Source: Dehalococcoidales bacterium (GTDB taxonomy: Bacteria; Chloroflexota; Dehalococcoidia; Dehalococcoidales; UBA2162). From it: DNA of 14,515 bases. The first letter of the stretch is position 1; each line of letters opens with the position of its first letter. The position numbers were made by a program, and so were the translations under genes. Positions 1-7,164 of the stretch are shown piece by piece. A model generated the notes under the pieces. The model made no database searches. It saw nothing but the letters and a program-made list of their open reading frames with translations, and had not been told where the DNA came from. The stretch lies in contig CP070800.1 in assembly GCA_020343555.1 (NCBI GenBank), forward strand, positions 2,304,462-2,318,976. Reading direction: 5' to 3'.

Positions 1-693
1 AGCAGGGACCAGGAAGAAATTACTTAAAGAAGCCACGCCGAGTAATATTGCCAGTCCTTTCCATGACCAGATGAAACGAAACCCCTGCATCATGTCGTAA
101 ATGACGGATGCTTTTTCAACAAGGGTTGTTTTCAGAGGTTTTGGTATTGCTATTAACGACATCAGTCCTACGGCGATTATCGCCGTCCCAATATCAACAG
201 CAAGAACTCCGTACACGGGTATAGTTTCCATTAATAGCGCCCCAGCTGGCGGGCCAATTATGTTGATGATCCCGCCGAGCATCTGGTTCAATCCGGCTAC
301 CCGGGCGAGATGTTTCTCCGAGACGATAAGTGGAATGGAAGCTGCCATTGCCGGGAAATGAAATGTACCGCCTATTGATCTGGCGATCATAGCTACATAT
401 ATATGCCAGATCTGAATGGTTTCCGTAAAGAAGAGGACAACCAGACCAGCGGTTATCAGGGCGACGAATGAGTCGGCAACAATGATTATCTTTTTCCTAT
501 CCCACCGGTCAATATACGGACCAATCAAGGGGCCAAGAATGATTTGTGGGAGAATTGCTATCATCATGGCAGTGGCGAGTATTGTGGCTGAGCCTGTCTC
601 TTGAGTGAGATACCACGCCAGGGCAAAGTTGACGATAGAGCTGCCAAGAAGAGAAGCTGCCTGACTGATCCAGATTACGAAAAACTTTTTCAT
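1..693 (-). CDS. MFS drug-efflux-type transporter (3' end beyond window)
   Basis: The open frame runs from ATG at 693 to the window edge, 231 codons with no stop. It shows the N-terminal half of a major facilitator: hydrophobic helices at about residues 4-29, 35-58, 68-90, 96-125, 137-157 and 160-183, then a basic cytoplasmic loop (about 184-210) and the start of helix 7. The loop between helices 2 and 3 carries MFS motif A, with GP at 54-55, D62-R63 and R66-K67-K68. The style (start MKKFFVIWISQAASLLGSS) resembles the DHA3 / macrolide-efflux (MefA-like) group. That subfamily and its drug substrate are inference; a proton-driven inner-membrane exporter is the safe call. The start is fixed by a TAG codon directly upstream in frame; no good Shine-Dalgarno is visible. 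It lies 117 bases downstream of the GIN-domain gene on the same strand, so co-transcription is possible. Confidence 0.85.
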   Translation of the reverse strand, partial: MKKFFVIWISQAASLLGSSIVNFALAWYLTQETGSATILATAMMIAILPQIILGPLIGPYIDRWDRKKIIIVADSFVALITAGLVVLFFTETIQIWHIYVAMIARSIGGTFHFPAMAASIPLIVSEKHLARVAGLNQMLGGIINIIGPPAGALLMETIPVYGVLAVDIGTAIIAVGLMSLIAIPKPLKTTLVEKASVIYDMMQGFRFIWSWKGLAILLGVASLSNFFLVPA

Positions 694-810
694 CTATTTA
701 TTCAAACGGTATTTGATACTAGTCTGGCAGCTCTGTATCTATACGATATAATACATCTACGATTAATTTAGTTTATCGCATTTACGTCATTTTATAAACC
801 AATTTAATCC

Positions 811-1719
811 TTATTCCTTGCTAAGCTTTGCAGCTCCGGATGTCCTGATATCTCCCATCACTGGCTCGCCCCGCCAGCCGAAATACGAAGCTCCGCTCAG
901 TCGGGCATCCAGTCTTCCGGAAACATTTGCAGAAAGACGGCTGGCGCCACTCAATTTTACCGCCGCATTTTCTATAGTAAATTCACGAAGATCGATACGG
1001 TTAGCGCCGGAAGCTCGTATCACGGCGTCTCTGGAAGAACCGTTTAACCTGATGCGACCTGCTCCTGACACGTCAAAATCGATATTACCGGAATTAATAT
1101 CACCATCCAGGGAACAGGCACCGGACGTATCCAGCTTAAAGGATTCAGATGAGCTGAAACCTGAAATATGTACACCGGTAGCGCCCGACAGACGAAGCTC
1201 TTTCAGGACGGGCATAGATAACTCAACCCTGGGCTTGACTAACGCTGCTCTCCAGCCTATATGCCTGCTATGACGTACCCGCAGAGTATCTCCTTCCTTC
1301 GACACATCAAGATTTCTGAAGAAATTATGGTTAGCGTCTACGCTGACACCAAATGTATCGGATTGTGTGATCCTGACATCGAATATCCCACTGATTTGAA
1401 TCGTACTGAAATTGGTAAAATCATATTTATTAGATTCTCTATCTTCATCGGACGCAATAAAACCGGGCATATCGAAATCATCGAAAGGCTGGTGCGGTGG
1501 AGGAGGGAAGGGTGGTTCGGGAGTAAATGGAGTATCAGGAAAAGACGATTTTCTTGTCCTGATATCATCAACCTCATCTTTTAAGGTAGACCGAATATTA
1601 TCCAGTTCCGTTTTCAGGTCTTCCTTGATTTCCGACTTGATGGTTTCCAGTTCATCCCTTAGGCCCTTCATTATGGTATTTATGATGTCGCTTGTTTCAT
1701 TTGAATCTTTATTTTCCAT
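811..1719 (-). CDS. GIN-domain (DUF2807-like) beta-solenoid protein with coiled-coil N-terminus
   Basis: The encoded protein is 302 aa. ATG at 1719 is chosen over the one at 1746 because AAGGAGGT sits four bases before it. Residues 11-57 are charged and heptad-like (probable coiled coil). Residues 60-86 form a Pro/Phe-rich hinge (EPPFPPPPHQPF). Residues about 100-302 match the putative auto-transporter adhesin head GIN / DUF2807 fold: the S-G-A tripeptide recurs at 178, 199, 218, 237, 257, 275 and 294, a period of 18-21 residues expected for rungs of a right-handed beta helix. There is no signal peptide or membrane segment, so the mature protein looks cytoplasmic unless exported by another route. 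The molecular function of GIN proteins is unknown. Its strong RBS and AT-rich promoter suggest good expression. Domain call fairly sure; role not known. Confidence 0.85.
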   Translation of the reverse strand: MENKDSNETSDIINTIMKGLRDELETIKSEIKEDLKTELDNIRSTLKDEVDDIRTRKSSFPDTPFTPEPPFPPPPHQPFDDFDMPGFIASDEDRESNKYDFTNFSTIQISGIFDVRITQSDTFGVSVDANHNFFRNLDVSKEGDTLRVRHSRHIGWRAALVKPRVELSMPVLKELRLSGATGVHISGFSSSESFKLDTSGACSLDGDINSGNIDFDVSGAGRIRLNGSSRDAVIRASGANRIDLREFTIENAAVKLSGASRLSANVSGRLDARLSGASYFGWRGEPVMGDIRTSGAAKLSKE

Positions 1720-1784
1720 ATTGACCTCCTTATCAAATTTAGTCAAATATTTATTGAATAATTAAAATATTAATTAAACAATAA

Positions 1785-1814
1785 ATTAAAACATAAATTA
1801 AAATAAAAAGTCAA
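1785..1814 (-). promoter_or_regulatory. Promoter for the GIN-domain gene
   Basis: On the minus strand a TTGACT -35 (1809-1814) is followed after 18 bases by TTTAAT (-10, 1785-1790). Transcription would start near 1778, leaving a leader of about 58 bases that ends in AAGGAGGT. The surrounding 1745-1810 region is almost pure A/T with A-tract runs about every 11 bases, which may act as an UP element or bend. Alternative -10 matches exist in so AT-rich a stretch. Confidence 0.5.
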
Positions 1815-1900
1815 TACCCAATATTTCGTGTTAGTTATATCCATGTTTATATTATTTTCTTCACCTTTCTGGTCAGAGCGTTTTTTCTTACCATAAGATA

Positions 1901-1929
1901 TTGCGCTTGCAGGCTGTCACTGGTATAAT
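1901..1929 (+). promoter_or_regulatory. Promoter for thrS
   Basis: TTGCGC (1901-1906), a 17-base spacer and a perfect TATAAT (1924-1929) form a sigma-70-type promoter. The start site would be near 1936, giving an untranslated leader of about 130 bases before thrS, which contains a terminator hairpin. Confidence 0.65.
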
Positions 1930-2021
1930 GAAACAAGTTTGGGGATTCGTATACTCCGACTCATTCTACTTTGGAGAAAGATTCCGGAATAATATCTTTA
2001 TACCGAAGAAACTGAAATGAG

Positions 2022-2053
2022 CCTCTCATCCCTGAATCGGGTGAGAGGTTTTT
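2022..2053 (+). terminator. Intrinsic terminator in the thrS leader (probable attenuator)
   Basis: CCTCTCA (2022-2028) pairs with TGAGAGG (2042-2048). The stem extends by CCC/GGG (2030-2032 with 2039-2041, T2029 bulged) around the loop TGAATC. Five T follow (2049-2053). It lies between the thrS promoter and the thrS start, not after a gene, so it should act as a conditional terminator. No T-box signature (the conserved TGGNACCGCG-type segment) and no Thr-codon-rich leader ORF could be seen, so the sensing mechanism is unknown. The 3' arm also carries the only purine-rich GAGAGG before thrS, 16 bases from the ATG. Confidence 0.7.
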
Positions 2054-2064
2054 GATTTGTAATC

Positions 2065-3816
2065 ATGGCAAACGAAGATAAAGTAAGAGAAAAAGAAGAA
2101 AAACTGGAAACCATAAGGCACTCGGTGTCTCATATTATGGCCGAAGCCGTATTATCCATGTTTCCGAATGCCAAATTCGGTATCGGCCCGGCGATAGAGA
2201 ATGGTTTTTATTACGATTTCGAACTGCCCCGTTCACTTACTCCCGATGACCTTCCGGTTATCGAAGAGAAAATGAATGAAATTATCAAATCCAACACTCC
2301 TTTCGAAAAGGATGAGATAACCAAAGAAGAAGCGCGACAACTATTTGCCAACCAGCCGTATAAACTTGAGCTTATCGATGAACTTGAAGATGAAGAGGTC
2401 GGAATATATCGGCAGGGCAGTTTTACGGATCTTTGCCGTGGACCTCATGTCGAGACCACCGGTCAGGTTAAAGCGTTCAAACTTACCAGTATAGCCGGGG
2501 CATACTGGAGAGGTTCAGAAAAGAATCCCATGCTTCAGAGGATTTATGGAGTCGCTTTCGAATCGTCGAAAGAACTGAGACAATACCTTCAGCAACTTGA
2601 GGAAGCAGCACGTAGAGATCATAGGAAACTGGGAAAGGAACTCGAACTATTTATCCTTCCTGAAGAGATAGGTGGAGGGCTGGCTGTATTGCCGCCCAAA
2701 GGCGGACGTATCCGGTCGATTGTCGAAGATTTCTGGAAAAAAGAGCATTTCGATAACGGTTACGAGGTACTTTATACACCGCACATTGGCCTGTCAAAAT
2801 TATGGGATATCAGTGGTCATCTCGACCATTATAAGGATAATATGTATGCTCCGATTACAATCGATGAACAGGAATACTACCTGAAGCCGATGAACTGCCC
2901 CTTCCATATACTCGCATATAAAGCCAGGACACGTTCTTACCGTGAATTACCATTGAGATGGGCAGAGATGGGTACAGTTTATCGTTATGAGAAAAGCGGT
3001 GTTCTTCATGGTTTACCCAGGGTACGAGGTTTTACTCAGGATGATGCCCATATTATCTGTACACCCGATCAGATGAATGATGAACTTTCTGAGGTTCTGC
3101 GTTTTTCACTGTCAATCCTGAGGACTTTCGGATTCGAAAAGTATAAGATTTACCTTTCAACTCGTCCGGATGATTCGGTCGGCGAGGAGCAAAGGTGGCT
3201 TGATGCTGAAGTTGCTTTACGCAAGGTTATCGAAGAATCAGGTTTGCCTTTCGAGGTTGATGAAGGAGGAGGTGCTTTTTACGGCCCCAAGATTGATTTG
3301 AAAACTGATGATGCACTTGGCCGCGAGTGGCAGCTTTCAACCATTCAATTCGACTTTAACTTACCCGAGCGGTTTGACATGACTTATATAGGTGATGATG
3401 GACAGGAACACCGACCATATATGGTACATCGAGCGTTACTCGGATCCTGGGAGCGTTTCTTCGGTCTTCTTATCGAGCATTATGCCGGGGCTTTTCCTGT
3501 ATGGCTGGCACCTGTACAGGTAAAGATAATACCGGTGGCTGACAGGCATAATGATTATTCCAGGGAATTAGAAAAGGAACTCCGACAGAATGATATTCGC
3601 GTTGAGGTTGATGACCGATCGGAACGCATGAACCAGAAGATCAGGCAGGCTCAATTGGAGAAAATTCCTTATATGTTAATAATCGGTGATAAGGAAGTGG
3701 AGTCATCCAATGTTTCTGTCAGGCTCCGTACGGGTGAACAGACCACACAGTCGCTCGAGAGTTTTCGTACCCAGGTCAAGGAAGATATCGACACCAAGGC
3801 TACGGGTCTCAAGTGA
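2065..3816 (+). CDS. thrS: Threonyl-tRNA synthetase, short form without TGS domain
   Basis: This class II synthetase charges tRNA-Thr and hydrolyses Ser-tRNA-Thr. At 583 aa it is shorter than the roughly 640 aa E. coli type because the N-terminal TGS domain is missing; the protein opens directly on the editing (N2/SAD) domain. Editing-site residues are present: H19 and H23 (HSVSH), C124 and H128 (DLCRGPH). Catalytic zinc ligands are visible as C278 (MNCPFH), H329 (QDDAHI) and H455 (VHRALLG). Motif 2 is RGFTQDDAH (about 321-329) and motif 3 VHRALLGSWERF (about 454-465). The anticodon-binding domain occupies about 480-575. A TGA lies four codons upstream in frame, so ATG 2065 is the first available start; no well-placed RBS is seen. 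infC follows after 103 bases. Expression is probably set by the leader terminator. Confidence 0.97.
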   Translation: MANEDKVREKEEKLETIRHSVSHIMAEAVLSMFPNAKFGIGPAIENGFYYDFELPRSLTPDDLPVIEEKMNEIIKSNTPFEKDEITKEEARQLFANQPYKLELIDELEDEEVGIYRQGSFTDLCRGPHVETTGQVKAFKLTSIAGAYWRGSEKNPMLQRIYGVAFESSKELRQYLQQLEEAARRDHRKLGKELELFILPEEIGGGLAVLPPKGGRIRSIVEDFWKKEHFDNGYEVLYTPHIGLSKLWDISGHLDHYKDNMYAPITIDEQEYYLKPMNCPFHILAYKARTRSYRELPLRWAEMGTVYRYEKSGVLHGLPRVRGFTQDDAHIICTPDQMNDELSEVLRFSLSILRTFGFEKYKIYLSTRPDDSVGEEQRWLDAEVALRKVIEESGLPFEVDEGGGAFYGPKIDLKTDDALGREWQLSTIQFDFNLPERFDMTYIGDDGQEHRPYMVHRALLGSWERFFGLLIEHYAGAFPVWLAPVQVKIIPVADRHNDYSRELEKELRQNDIRVEVDDRSERMNQKIRQAQLEKIPYMLIIGDKEVESSNVSVRLRTGEQTTQSLESFRTQVKEDIDTKATGLK

Positions 3817-3846
3817 AATAATGCCGGTAGAATATGAGCCTGAAAT

Positions 3847-3875
3847 TTGATTATCAGGCTTAAATGTGATATAGT
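3847..3875 (+). promoter_or_regulatory. Probable internal promoter for infC-rpmI-rplT
   Basis: TTGATT (3847-3852) and TATAGT (3870-3875) are separated by 17 bases, predicting a start near 3882. The -35 and spacer overlap a 7-bp hairpin (AGCCTGA 3837-3843 with TCAGGCT 3854-3860) that has no T-run behind it, so the hairpin is not an evident terminator but could be a processing or regulatory structure in transcripts reading through from thrS. Confidence 0.45.
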
Positions 3876-3902
3876 TTAATCTCGAAACACTTTTTTATTG
3901 AC

Positions 3903-3922
3903 AGGAGGATGAGCTAAACATA
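3903..3922 (+). promoter_or_regulatory. Shine-Dalgarno and AUA initiation site of infC
   Basis: A perfect AGGAGG (3903-3908) precedes ATA (3920-3922) by 11 bases. The reading frame that gives the conserved IF3 N-terminus (AKKLRVNREIRASE) contains no ATG, GTG or TTG between the upstream TGA (3899) and residue 29. The ATG at 3909 directly abuts the Shine-Dalgarno, is in another frame and stops after two codons. infC in other bacteria begins at AUU or a similar rare codon, through which IF3 represses its own synthesis; ATA here is the matching candidate. Confidence 0.75.
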
Positions 3923-4471
3923 GCAAAGAAACTACGCGTTAACAGAGAAATAAGGGCTTCAGAGGTTCGTCTCGTTGGAGAGAAAGGCGAGCAGCTTGGT
4001 ATAATGCCCCTGGACCAGGCAAGAGAGATGGCAAGAAATAAAAATCTTGACCTGGTTGAAGTACAGGCTAATGCAGATCCGCCGGTTTGTCGCCTGCTTG
4101 ATTACGGGAAATATAAATACGAGCAGTCTAAAAAAGAGAAGGAAGCCAAAAAGAAGGGACCGAAGATAGTCTCGCTCAGGGAAGTCAGGTTGCGACCAAA
4201 GATAGGCGACCATGATTTTGAGGCCAAGGCGAGGAGCGCCCGAAAGTTGATTAACGGTGGTGATAAAGTCAAAATAACGATAATGTTCAGGGGACGTGAA
4301 GTAACCCATCCTGAATTAGCATGGAAATTACTGCAGAGAATGGCAGAATCACTGAAAGATATTGCTGCTGTCGAGGGTCAACCTCTCATGGAAGGAAGAA
4401 GAATGCACGTTGTGATGGCACCAGGAGCAGCACAGAAAGCGAAAACTGAAAAAGTAAAAGAAGAGGTTTAA
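3920..4471 (+). CDS. infC: Translation initiation factor IF-3
   Basis: IF3 binds the 30S subunit, proofreads initiator tRNA and start codon, and blocks premature 50S joining. With the ATA start it is 183 aa, the normal family length; the first ATG (4004) would drop 28 conserved residues. The N-terminal domain (about 1-75) includes RVNREIRASEVRLVGEKG and the DLVEVQANADPPVCRLLDYGKY signature (about 44-66). A Lys/Glu-rich linker follows (KKEKEAKKK, about 71-79). The C-terminal domain (about 80-170) has KIVSLREVRLRPKIGDHDF and FRGRE. The tail (172-183) is charged. It is followed by rpmI after 9 bases, the classic infC-rpmI-rplT operon. Confidence 0.95.
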   Translation: MAKKLRVNREIRASEVRLVGEKGEQLGIMPLDQAREMARNKNLDLVEVQANADPPVCRLLDYGKYKYEQSKKEKEAKKKGPKIVSLREVRLRPKIGDHDFEAKARSARKLINGGDKVKITIMFRGREVTHPELAWKLLQRMAESLKDIAAVEGQPLMEGRRMHVVMAPGAAQKAKTEKVKEEV

Positions 4472-4480
4472 TAGAGATCA

Positions 4481-4684
4481 ATGCCAAAGATGAAAACTCA
4501 TAAAGGAGCGAAAAGCCGCTTCCATATCACCGGCACCGGTAAGATCATGCGAGTAAAGGGACCTAAAAGCCATCTGCGCATGAGAAAAGCGAAGCGTGTA
4601 AAAAGATTATTTGACGAGAAAATAGAACTGCATCCCGTCGATAAAAAGAGAATAAGCAGACTGATACCCTACGGGGCGAAATAA
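4481..4684 (+). CDS. rpmI: 50S ribosomal protein L35 (bL35)
   Basis: The 67-residue, very basic protein begins [20 protein letters not shown], the bL35 signature, and ends SRLIPYGAK. It is part of the large ribosomal subunit. It sits between infC and rplT with gaps of 9 and 14 bases, and the weak RBS ahead of it suggests translational coupling to infC. In other bacteria this gene pair is repressed by L20; no L20 target structure was identified here. Confidence 0.97.
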   Translation: MPKMKTHKGAKSRFHITGTGKIMRVKGPKSHLRMRKAKRVKRLFDEKIELHPVDKKRISRLIPYGAK

Positions 4685-4698
4685 GAGGAGAACAGACC

Positions 4699-5058
4699 TT
4701 GCCACGAGTTAAAAGAGGTTTTACAGGACATCATCGACACAAAAAAGTGCTTGCCCTTACCAAGGGGCAGAGAGCTTCCCGTCATAAGCTTTACCGGCGT
4801 GCTCACGAAGCCATGCTCCATTCATTGAGCTATGCCTACGCACACCGCCGCGAGAGAAAAGGCGATATGAGGCGTCTCTGGATCACCAGAATAAATGCTG
4901 CCAGTCGGAATAACGGGCTTACTTACGGACGTTTTATGGAAGGCCTGAAGAAATCCGGAATTGAAATCAATCGCAAGATGCTTGCCGATATGGCGGTCAG
5001 AGAGCCAGAAGCTTTCGCCCAGCTGGTTACAACAGCAAAAGGCCAAATAGAAGGTTAA
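4699..5058 (+). CDS. rplT: 50S ribosomal protein L20 (bL20)
   Basis: The 119-residue basic protein with MPRVKRGFTGHHRHKKVLAL at the N-terminus, RLWITRINAASRNNGLTYGRF in the middle (about 60-80) and a KMLADMA segment matches bL20, which binds 23S rRNA early in 50S assembly. The start is TTG at 4699, eight bases behind GAGGAG (4685-4690); no ATG is available in the right place. It closes the operon and is followed by a strong terminator. Confidence 0.97.
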   Translation: MPRVKRGFTGHHRHKKVLALTKGQRASRHKLYRRAHEAMLHSLSYAYAHRRERKGDMRRLWITRINAASRNNGLTYGRFMEGLKKSGIEINRKMLADMAVREPEAFAQLVTTAKGQIEG

Positions 5059-5094
5059 AACAGGAATATCTGTCTATAATATTCAGCTATTCTT

Positions 5095-5128
5095 ATTATC
5101 CCCCCTGGAATCCAAGGGGGATAATTTT
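5095..5128 (+). terminator. Terminator of the thrS/infC-rpmI-rplT unit
   Basis: ATTATCCCCC (5095-5104) pairs perfectly with GGGGGATAAT (5116-5125). An inner TGG/CCA helix (5106-5108 with 5112-5114) follows one mismatch. The run TTTT (5125-5128) follows. It lies 37 bases past the rplT stop. Confidence 0.9.
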
Positions 5129-5166
5129 ATGTTGTTGTTCGTTTATCGAAAGGATATATATAACCT

Positions 5167-6432
5167 TTGCAGGCAATAGACACAGCTAAAAACGGTATTG
5201 CCAGGGGATACGGCTTTTTCAAAAGGCAGGAACGAGATTGGAAGATCTCTGTTTTTCGATCCAATATTCATATCTTCATGCACAAGATAATCGATCCATA
5301 TCTTTCGATATATATCGTAGCCCTGGGAGCATCCGCGACTCAACTTGGTTTGATCAACAGTATCGGAATGATTGTCGGAGGTCTGGTAGCACCTTTTCTC
5401 GGCAGTCTTATCGACAGGATAGGTGTTAAGAAGGTCTACCTTATTACTATATTCTTCGTCGCGGTCGCCTATATTCTCTATGGTATTGCCGGAACCTGGG
5501 TGGTGGCGATTATTGCCATGATCGCGTTCTGGCTTGGGCATCACCCAAGTCTGCAAGCCTGCGGAGTAATCTGCGCGAATTCTCTATCAAGCAGTGAACG
5601 TGCTACAGGCATGGCTTTATGCGAAACAGCCAGTATGGGTGTACTGGGGTTGTTTGCCCCCATGCTGGGGGCGTTACTCGTTACTGCTTTCGGCGGTATC
5701 AGTGTGGATGGCATCAGGCCGATTTTTTTCATCTGCATGGCATTCGCCGTAATCACGTTCATCCTGATATTCACCCGGTTATCCGACCGCAGATGGGGAA
5801 GCACTGGTATGAATCTCGGCTTTTTCAAAGGCATGTCCGAGGTATTCAAAAAAGGTAAACATCTGAAACGATGGATATTGATTTCAACCATAACATCTCT
5901 GCCGATGGGCATGGCGATGCCGTTCAGGCAGGTATTCGCTCACGATATCAAGGATGCCGACCAGTATATTCTCGGGCTGATGGTAATGGCTTCTTCTCTA
6001 GTGCCGATCATCCTCGGCATTTTCATGGGACGACTTGCCGATCGACTGGGTCGCAAGAAACTGATATACGCTTCAATGCCGTTTGTCTGGCTTTCTAACC
6101 TTGTACTCATATGGGCGCCGAATACTGGCTGGCTGGTTGTGGCGGGAGCGTTGCAGGGATTTTTCATGCTCAGCGGTCTGCCGGAAAGAGCGATGAGCCG
6201 GGAACTCGTGCCGCCGGAACAGATGGGGAGATGGCTGGGGATACTGGACTTCTGCAAGATGATATTCTCCGCTGGCTCCGTATTACTGGCTGGAGTTATC
6301 TATGATAACGTCGGTCCTCACTACGTGTTCCTGATAATCATCGCCACGGATATACTTATCAGGATACCCCTGATGCTGGGTATGCCCGAGACATTGAACC
6401 TGGATATTTCACAGAACGGAGAGAGTGGTTAG
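5167..6432 (+). CDS. MFS transporter
   Basis: The 421-residue protein has a complete 12-helix major facilitator pattern. Motif A appears twice, once per half: G79-S-L-I-D83-R with K88-K89, and G288-R-L-A-D292-R with R296-K297-K298. The linker between halves is polar (about 205-235). Substrate cannot be told from sequence. The start is a TTG at 5167, preceded by AAGGA about 12 bases upstream; TAA lies two codons upstream in frame and the first ATG (5278) would remove 37 residues, including the segment leading into helix 1. A weak promoter (TTGTTG 5132-5137, TATATA 5155-5160) would put the transcript start at the TTG itself, so read-through or a leaderless message are alternatives. Its stop overlaps the convergent HAD gene by four bases. 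Confidence 0.88.
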   Translation: MQAIDTAKNGIARGYGFFKRQERDWKISVFRSNIHIFMHKIIDPYLSIYIVALGASATQLGLINSIGMIVGGLVAPFLGSLIDRIGVKKVYLITIFFVAVAYILYGIAGTWVVAIIAMIAFWLGHHPSLQACGVICANSLSSSERATGMALCETASMGVLGLFAPMLGALLVTAFGGISVDGIRPIFFICMAFAVITFILIFTRLSDRRWGSTGMNLGFFKGMSEVFKKGKHLKRWILISTITSLPMGMAMPFRQVFAHDIKDADQYILGLMVMASSLVPIILGIFMGRLADRLGRKKLIYASMPFVWLSNLVLIWAPNTGWLVVAGALQGFFMLSGLPERAMSRELVPPEQMGRWLGILDFCKMIFSAGSVLLAGVIYDNVGPHYVFLIIIATDILIRIPLMLGMPETLNLDISQNGESG

Positions 6433-7085
6433 TCCTGCAAGTTTTTAATTGCCGGAAGCAGTTCCTCTGCTGAATGGCATATGCGGTCGGGTGATGCTCC
6501 CGCTATTTCTACAATGCTGCCGAATCCCCAGGTAACACCAATCGTCCAGATATTGTTAGATTTCCCGGCAAGCACGTCTTCTTTTCTATCGCCTATCATT
6601 ACCGTCTCATCCTGAGAAAGGTTATTCTCATTAAGCGCTGATTTTATGAGTTCAGCCTTGTTGTCCGGATATCCTTCAAGATCCGATCCGTATATTCGCC
6701 GTATCAGATGATCGAATCCGAGGTGCCGAATAACCTTTTCAGAATCCTGGGTATTTTTCATTGTTACTATATAAATGGAGTAAGACTCTTCATCCAGGGA
6801 GGACAGCAGTTCAGTTATTCCCGGATATACGGAATTGCCGGTGATACCGATCTCTGCGAATTTATCACGGTAAACCGAAATTGCCCTGGTGATGAGTTGT
6901 TCATCGTCCGTTTGAAGCAGTTTACTGAAAATTGTATGGATGGGTATACCGATCAGTTTCATTATCACGGATTCTTCGGCGTAAGAACCGGTCAATACTT
7001 TCAGAGTGTGTTGAAAACAGCCGATAACGCCTTCACGCGAGTCAGAGATAGTACCATCTAGGTCGAACAGAAGATTCTTTAGCAT
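6429..7085 (-). CDS. HAD-superfamily phosphatase (phosphoglycolate phosphatase / PpaX-like)
   Basis: The 218-residue soluble hydrolase shows all HAD motifs: nucleophile D8 and acid/base D10 in LLFDLDGT; T108 in IVTMKN; K143 in PDNKAEL; and D166 with D170 in MIGDRKEDV. The alpha-helical C1 cap lies at about 15-85. The ending GVTWGFGS is typical of Gph/PpaX-like enzymes, which remove phosphate from 2-phosphoglycolate, pyrophosphate or related small substrates; the actual substrate is unknown. The frame stays open to 7181, but the ATG at 7085 starts right at the conserved strand, whereas the extra 32 codons overlap the divergent pheST promoter and leader ORF. No clear RBS is seen. The stop TAA shares bases with the stop of the convergent MFS gene. 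Confidence 0.88.
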   Translation of the reverse strand: MLKNLLFDLDGTISDSREGVIGCFQHTLKVLTGSYAEESVIMKLIGIPIHTIFSKLLQTDDEQLITRAISVYRDKFAEIGITGNSVYPGITELLSSLDEESYSIYIVTMKNTQDSEKVIRHLGFDHLIRRIYGSDLEGYPDNKAELIKSALNENNLSQDETVMIGDRKEDVLAGKSNNIWTIGVTWGFGSIVEIAGASPDRICHSAEELLPAIKNLQD

Positions 7086-7117
7086 TACGTTTATAATAAC
7101 ACATGCAGGCGTCCTCG

Positions 7118-7145
7118 TTGACAATAACTCAGCCTGTATGATACA
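7118..7145 (+). promoter_or_regulatory. Promoter for the pheST leader
   Basis: A perfect TTGACA (7118-7123) is followed after 16 bases by GATACA (7140-7145), a 3-of-6 match to the -10 consensus. TATGAT (7137-7142) is closer in sequence but only 13 bases away. The start would be near 7152, just before the leader ORF. Confidence 0.5.
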
Positions 7146-7164
7146 CTTTTGCCGGAAGCTGAAT

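Noticed and set aside
818..1273. Long plus-strand frame opposite the GIN-domain gene
   Set aside because: It is the antisense shadow of a gene with clear repeats, RBS and promoter; the translation has no recognisable domain.
1738..1746. Upstream ATG (1746) as the start of the GIN-domain protein
   Set aside because: AAGGAGGT is placed for the ATG at 1719; the longer form would have the RBS inside its coding sequence.
1928..2020. 30-codon ORF in the thrS leader, rich in aromatic residues, as a leader peptide
   Set aside because: Its ATG overlaps the TATAAT -10 box, so it lies upstream of the predicted transcript start. It has no RBS and no Thr codons.
2017..2055. 12-codon ORF spanning the thrS leader hairpin
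   Set aside because: No Shine-Dalgarno and no regulatory Thr codons; it is read entirely through the terminator stem and is probably chance.
3837..3860. Hairpin between thrS and infC as a terminator
   Set aside because: No T-run follows the 7-bp stem; the T6 run is 30 bases further on.
3909..3917. ATG AGC TAA directly after AGGAGG as the start of infC or a start-stop element
   Set aside because: The ATG touches the Shine-Dalgarno with no spacing and is out of frame with IF3.
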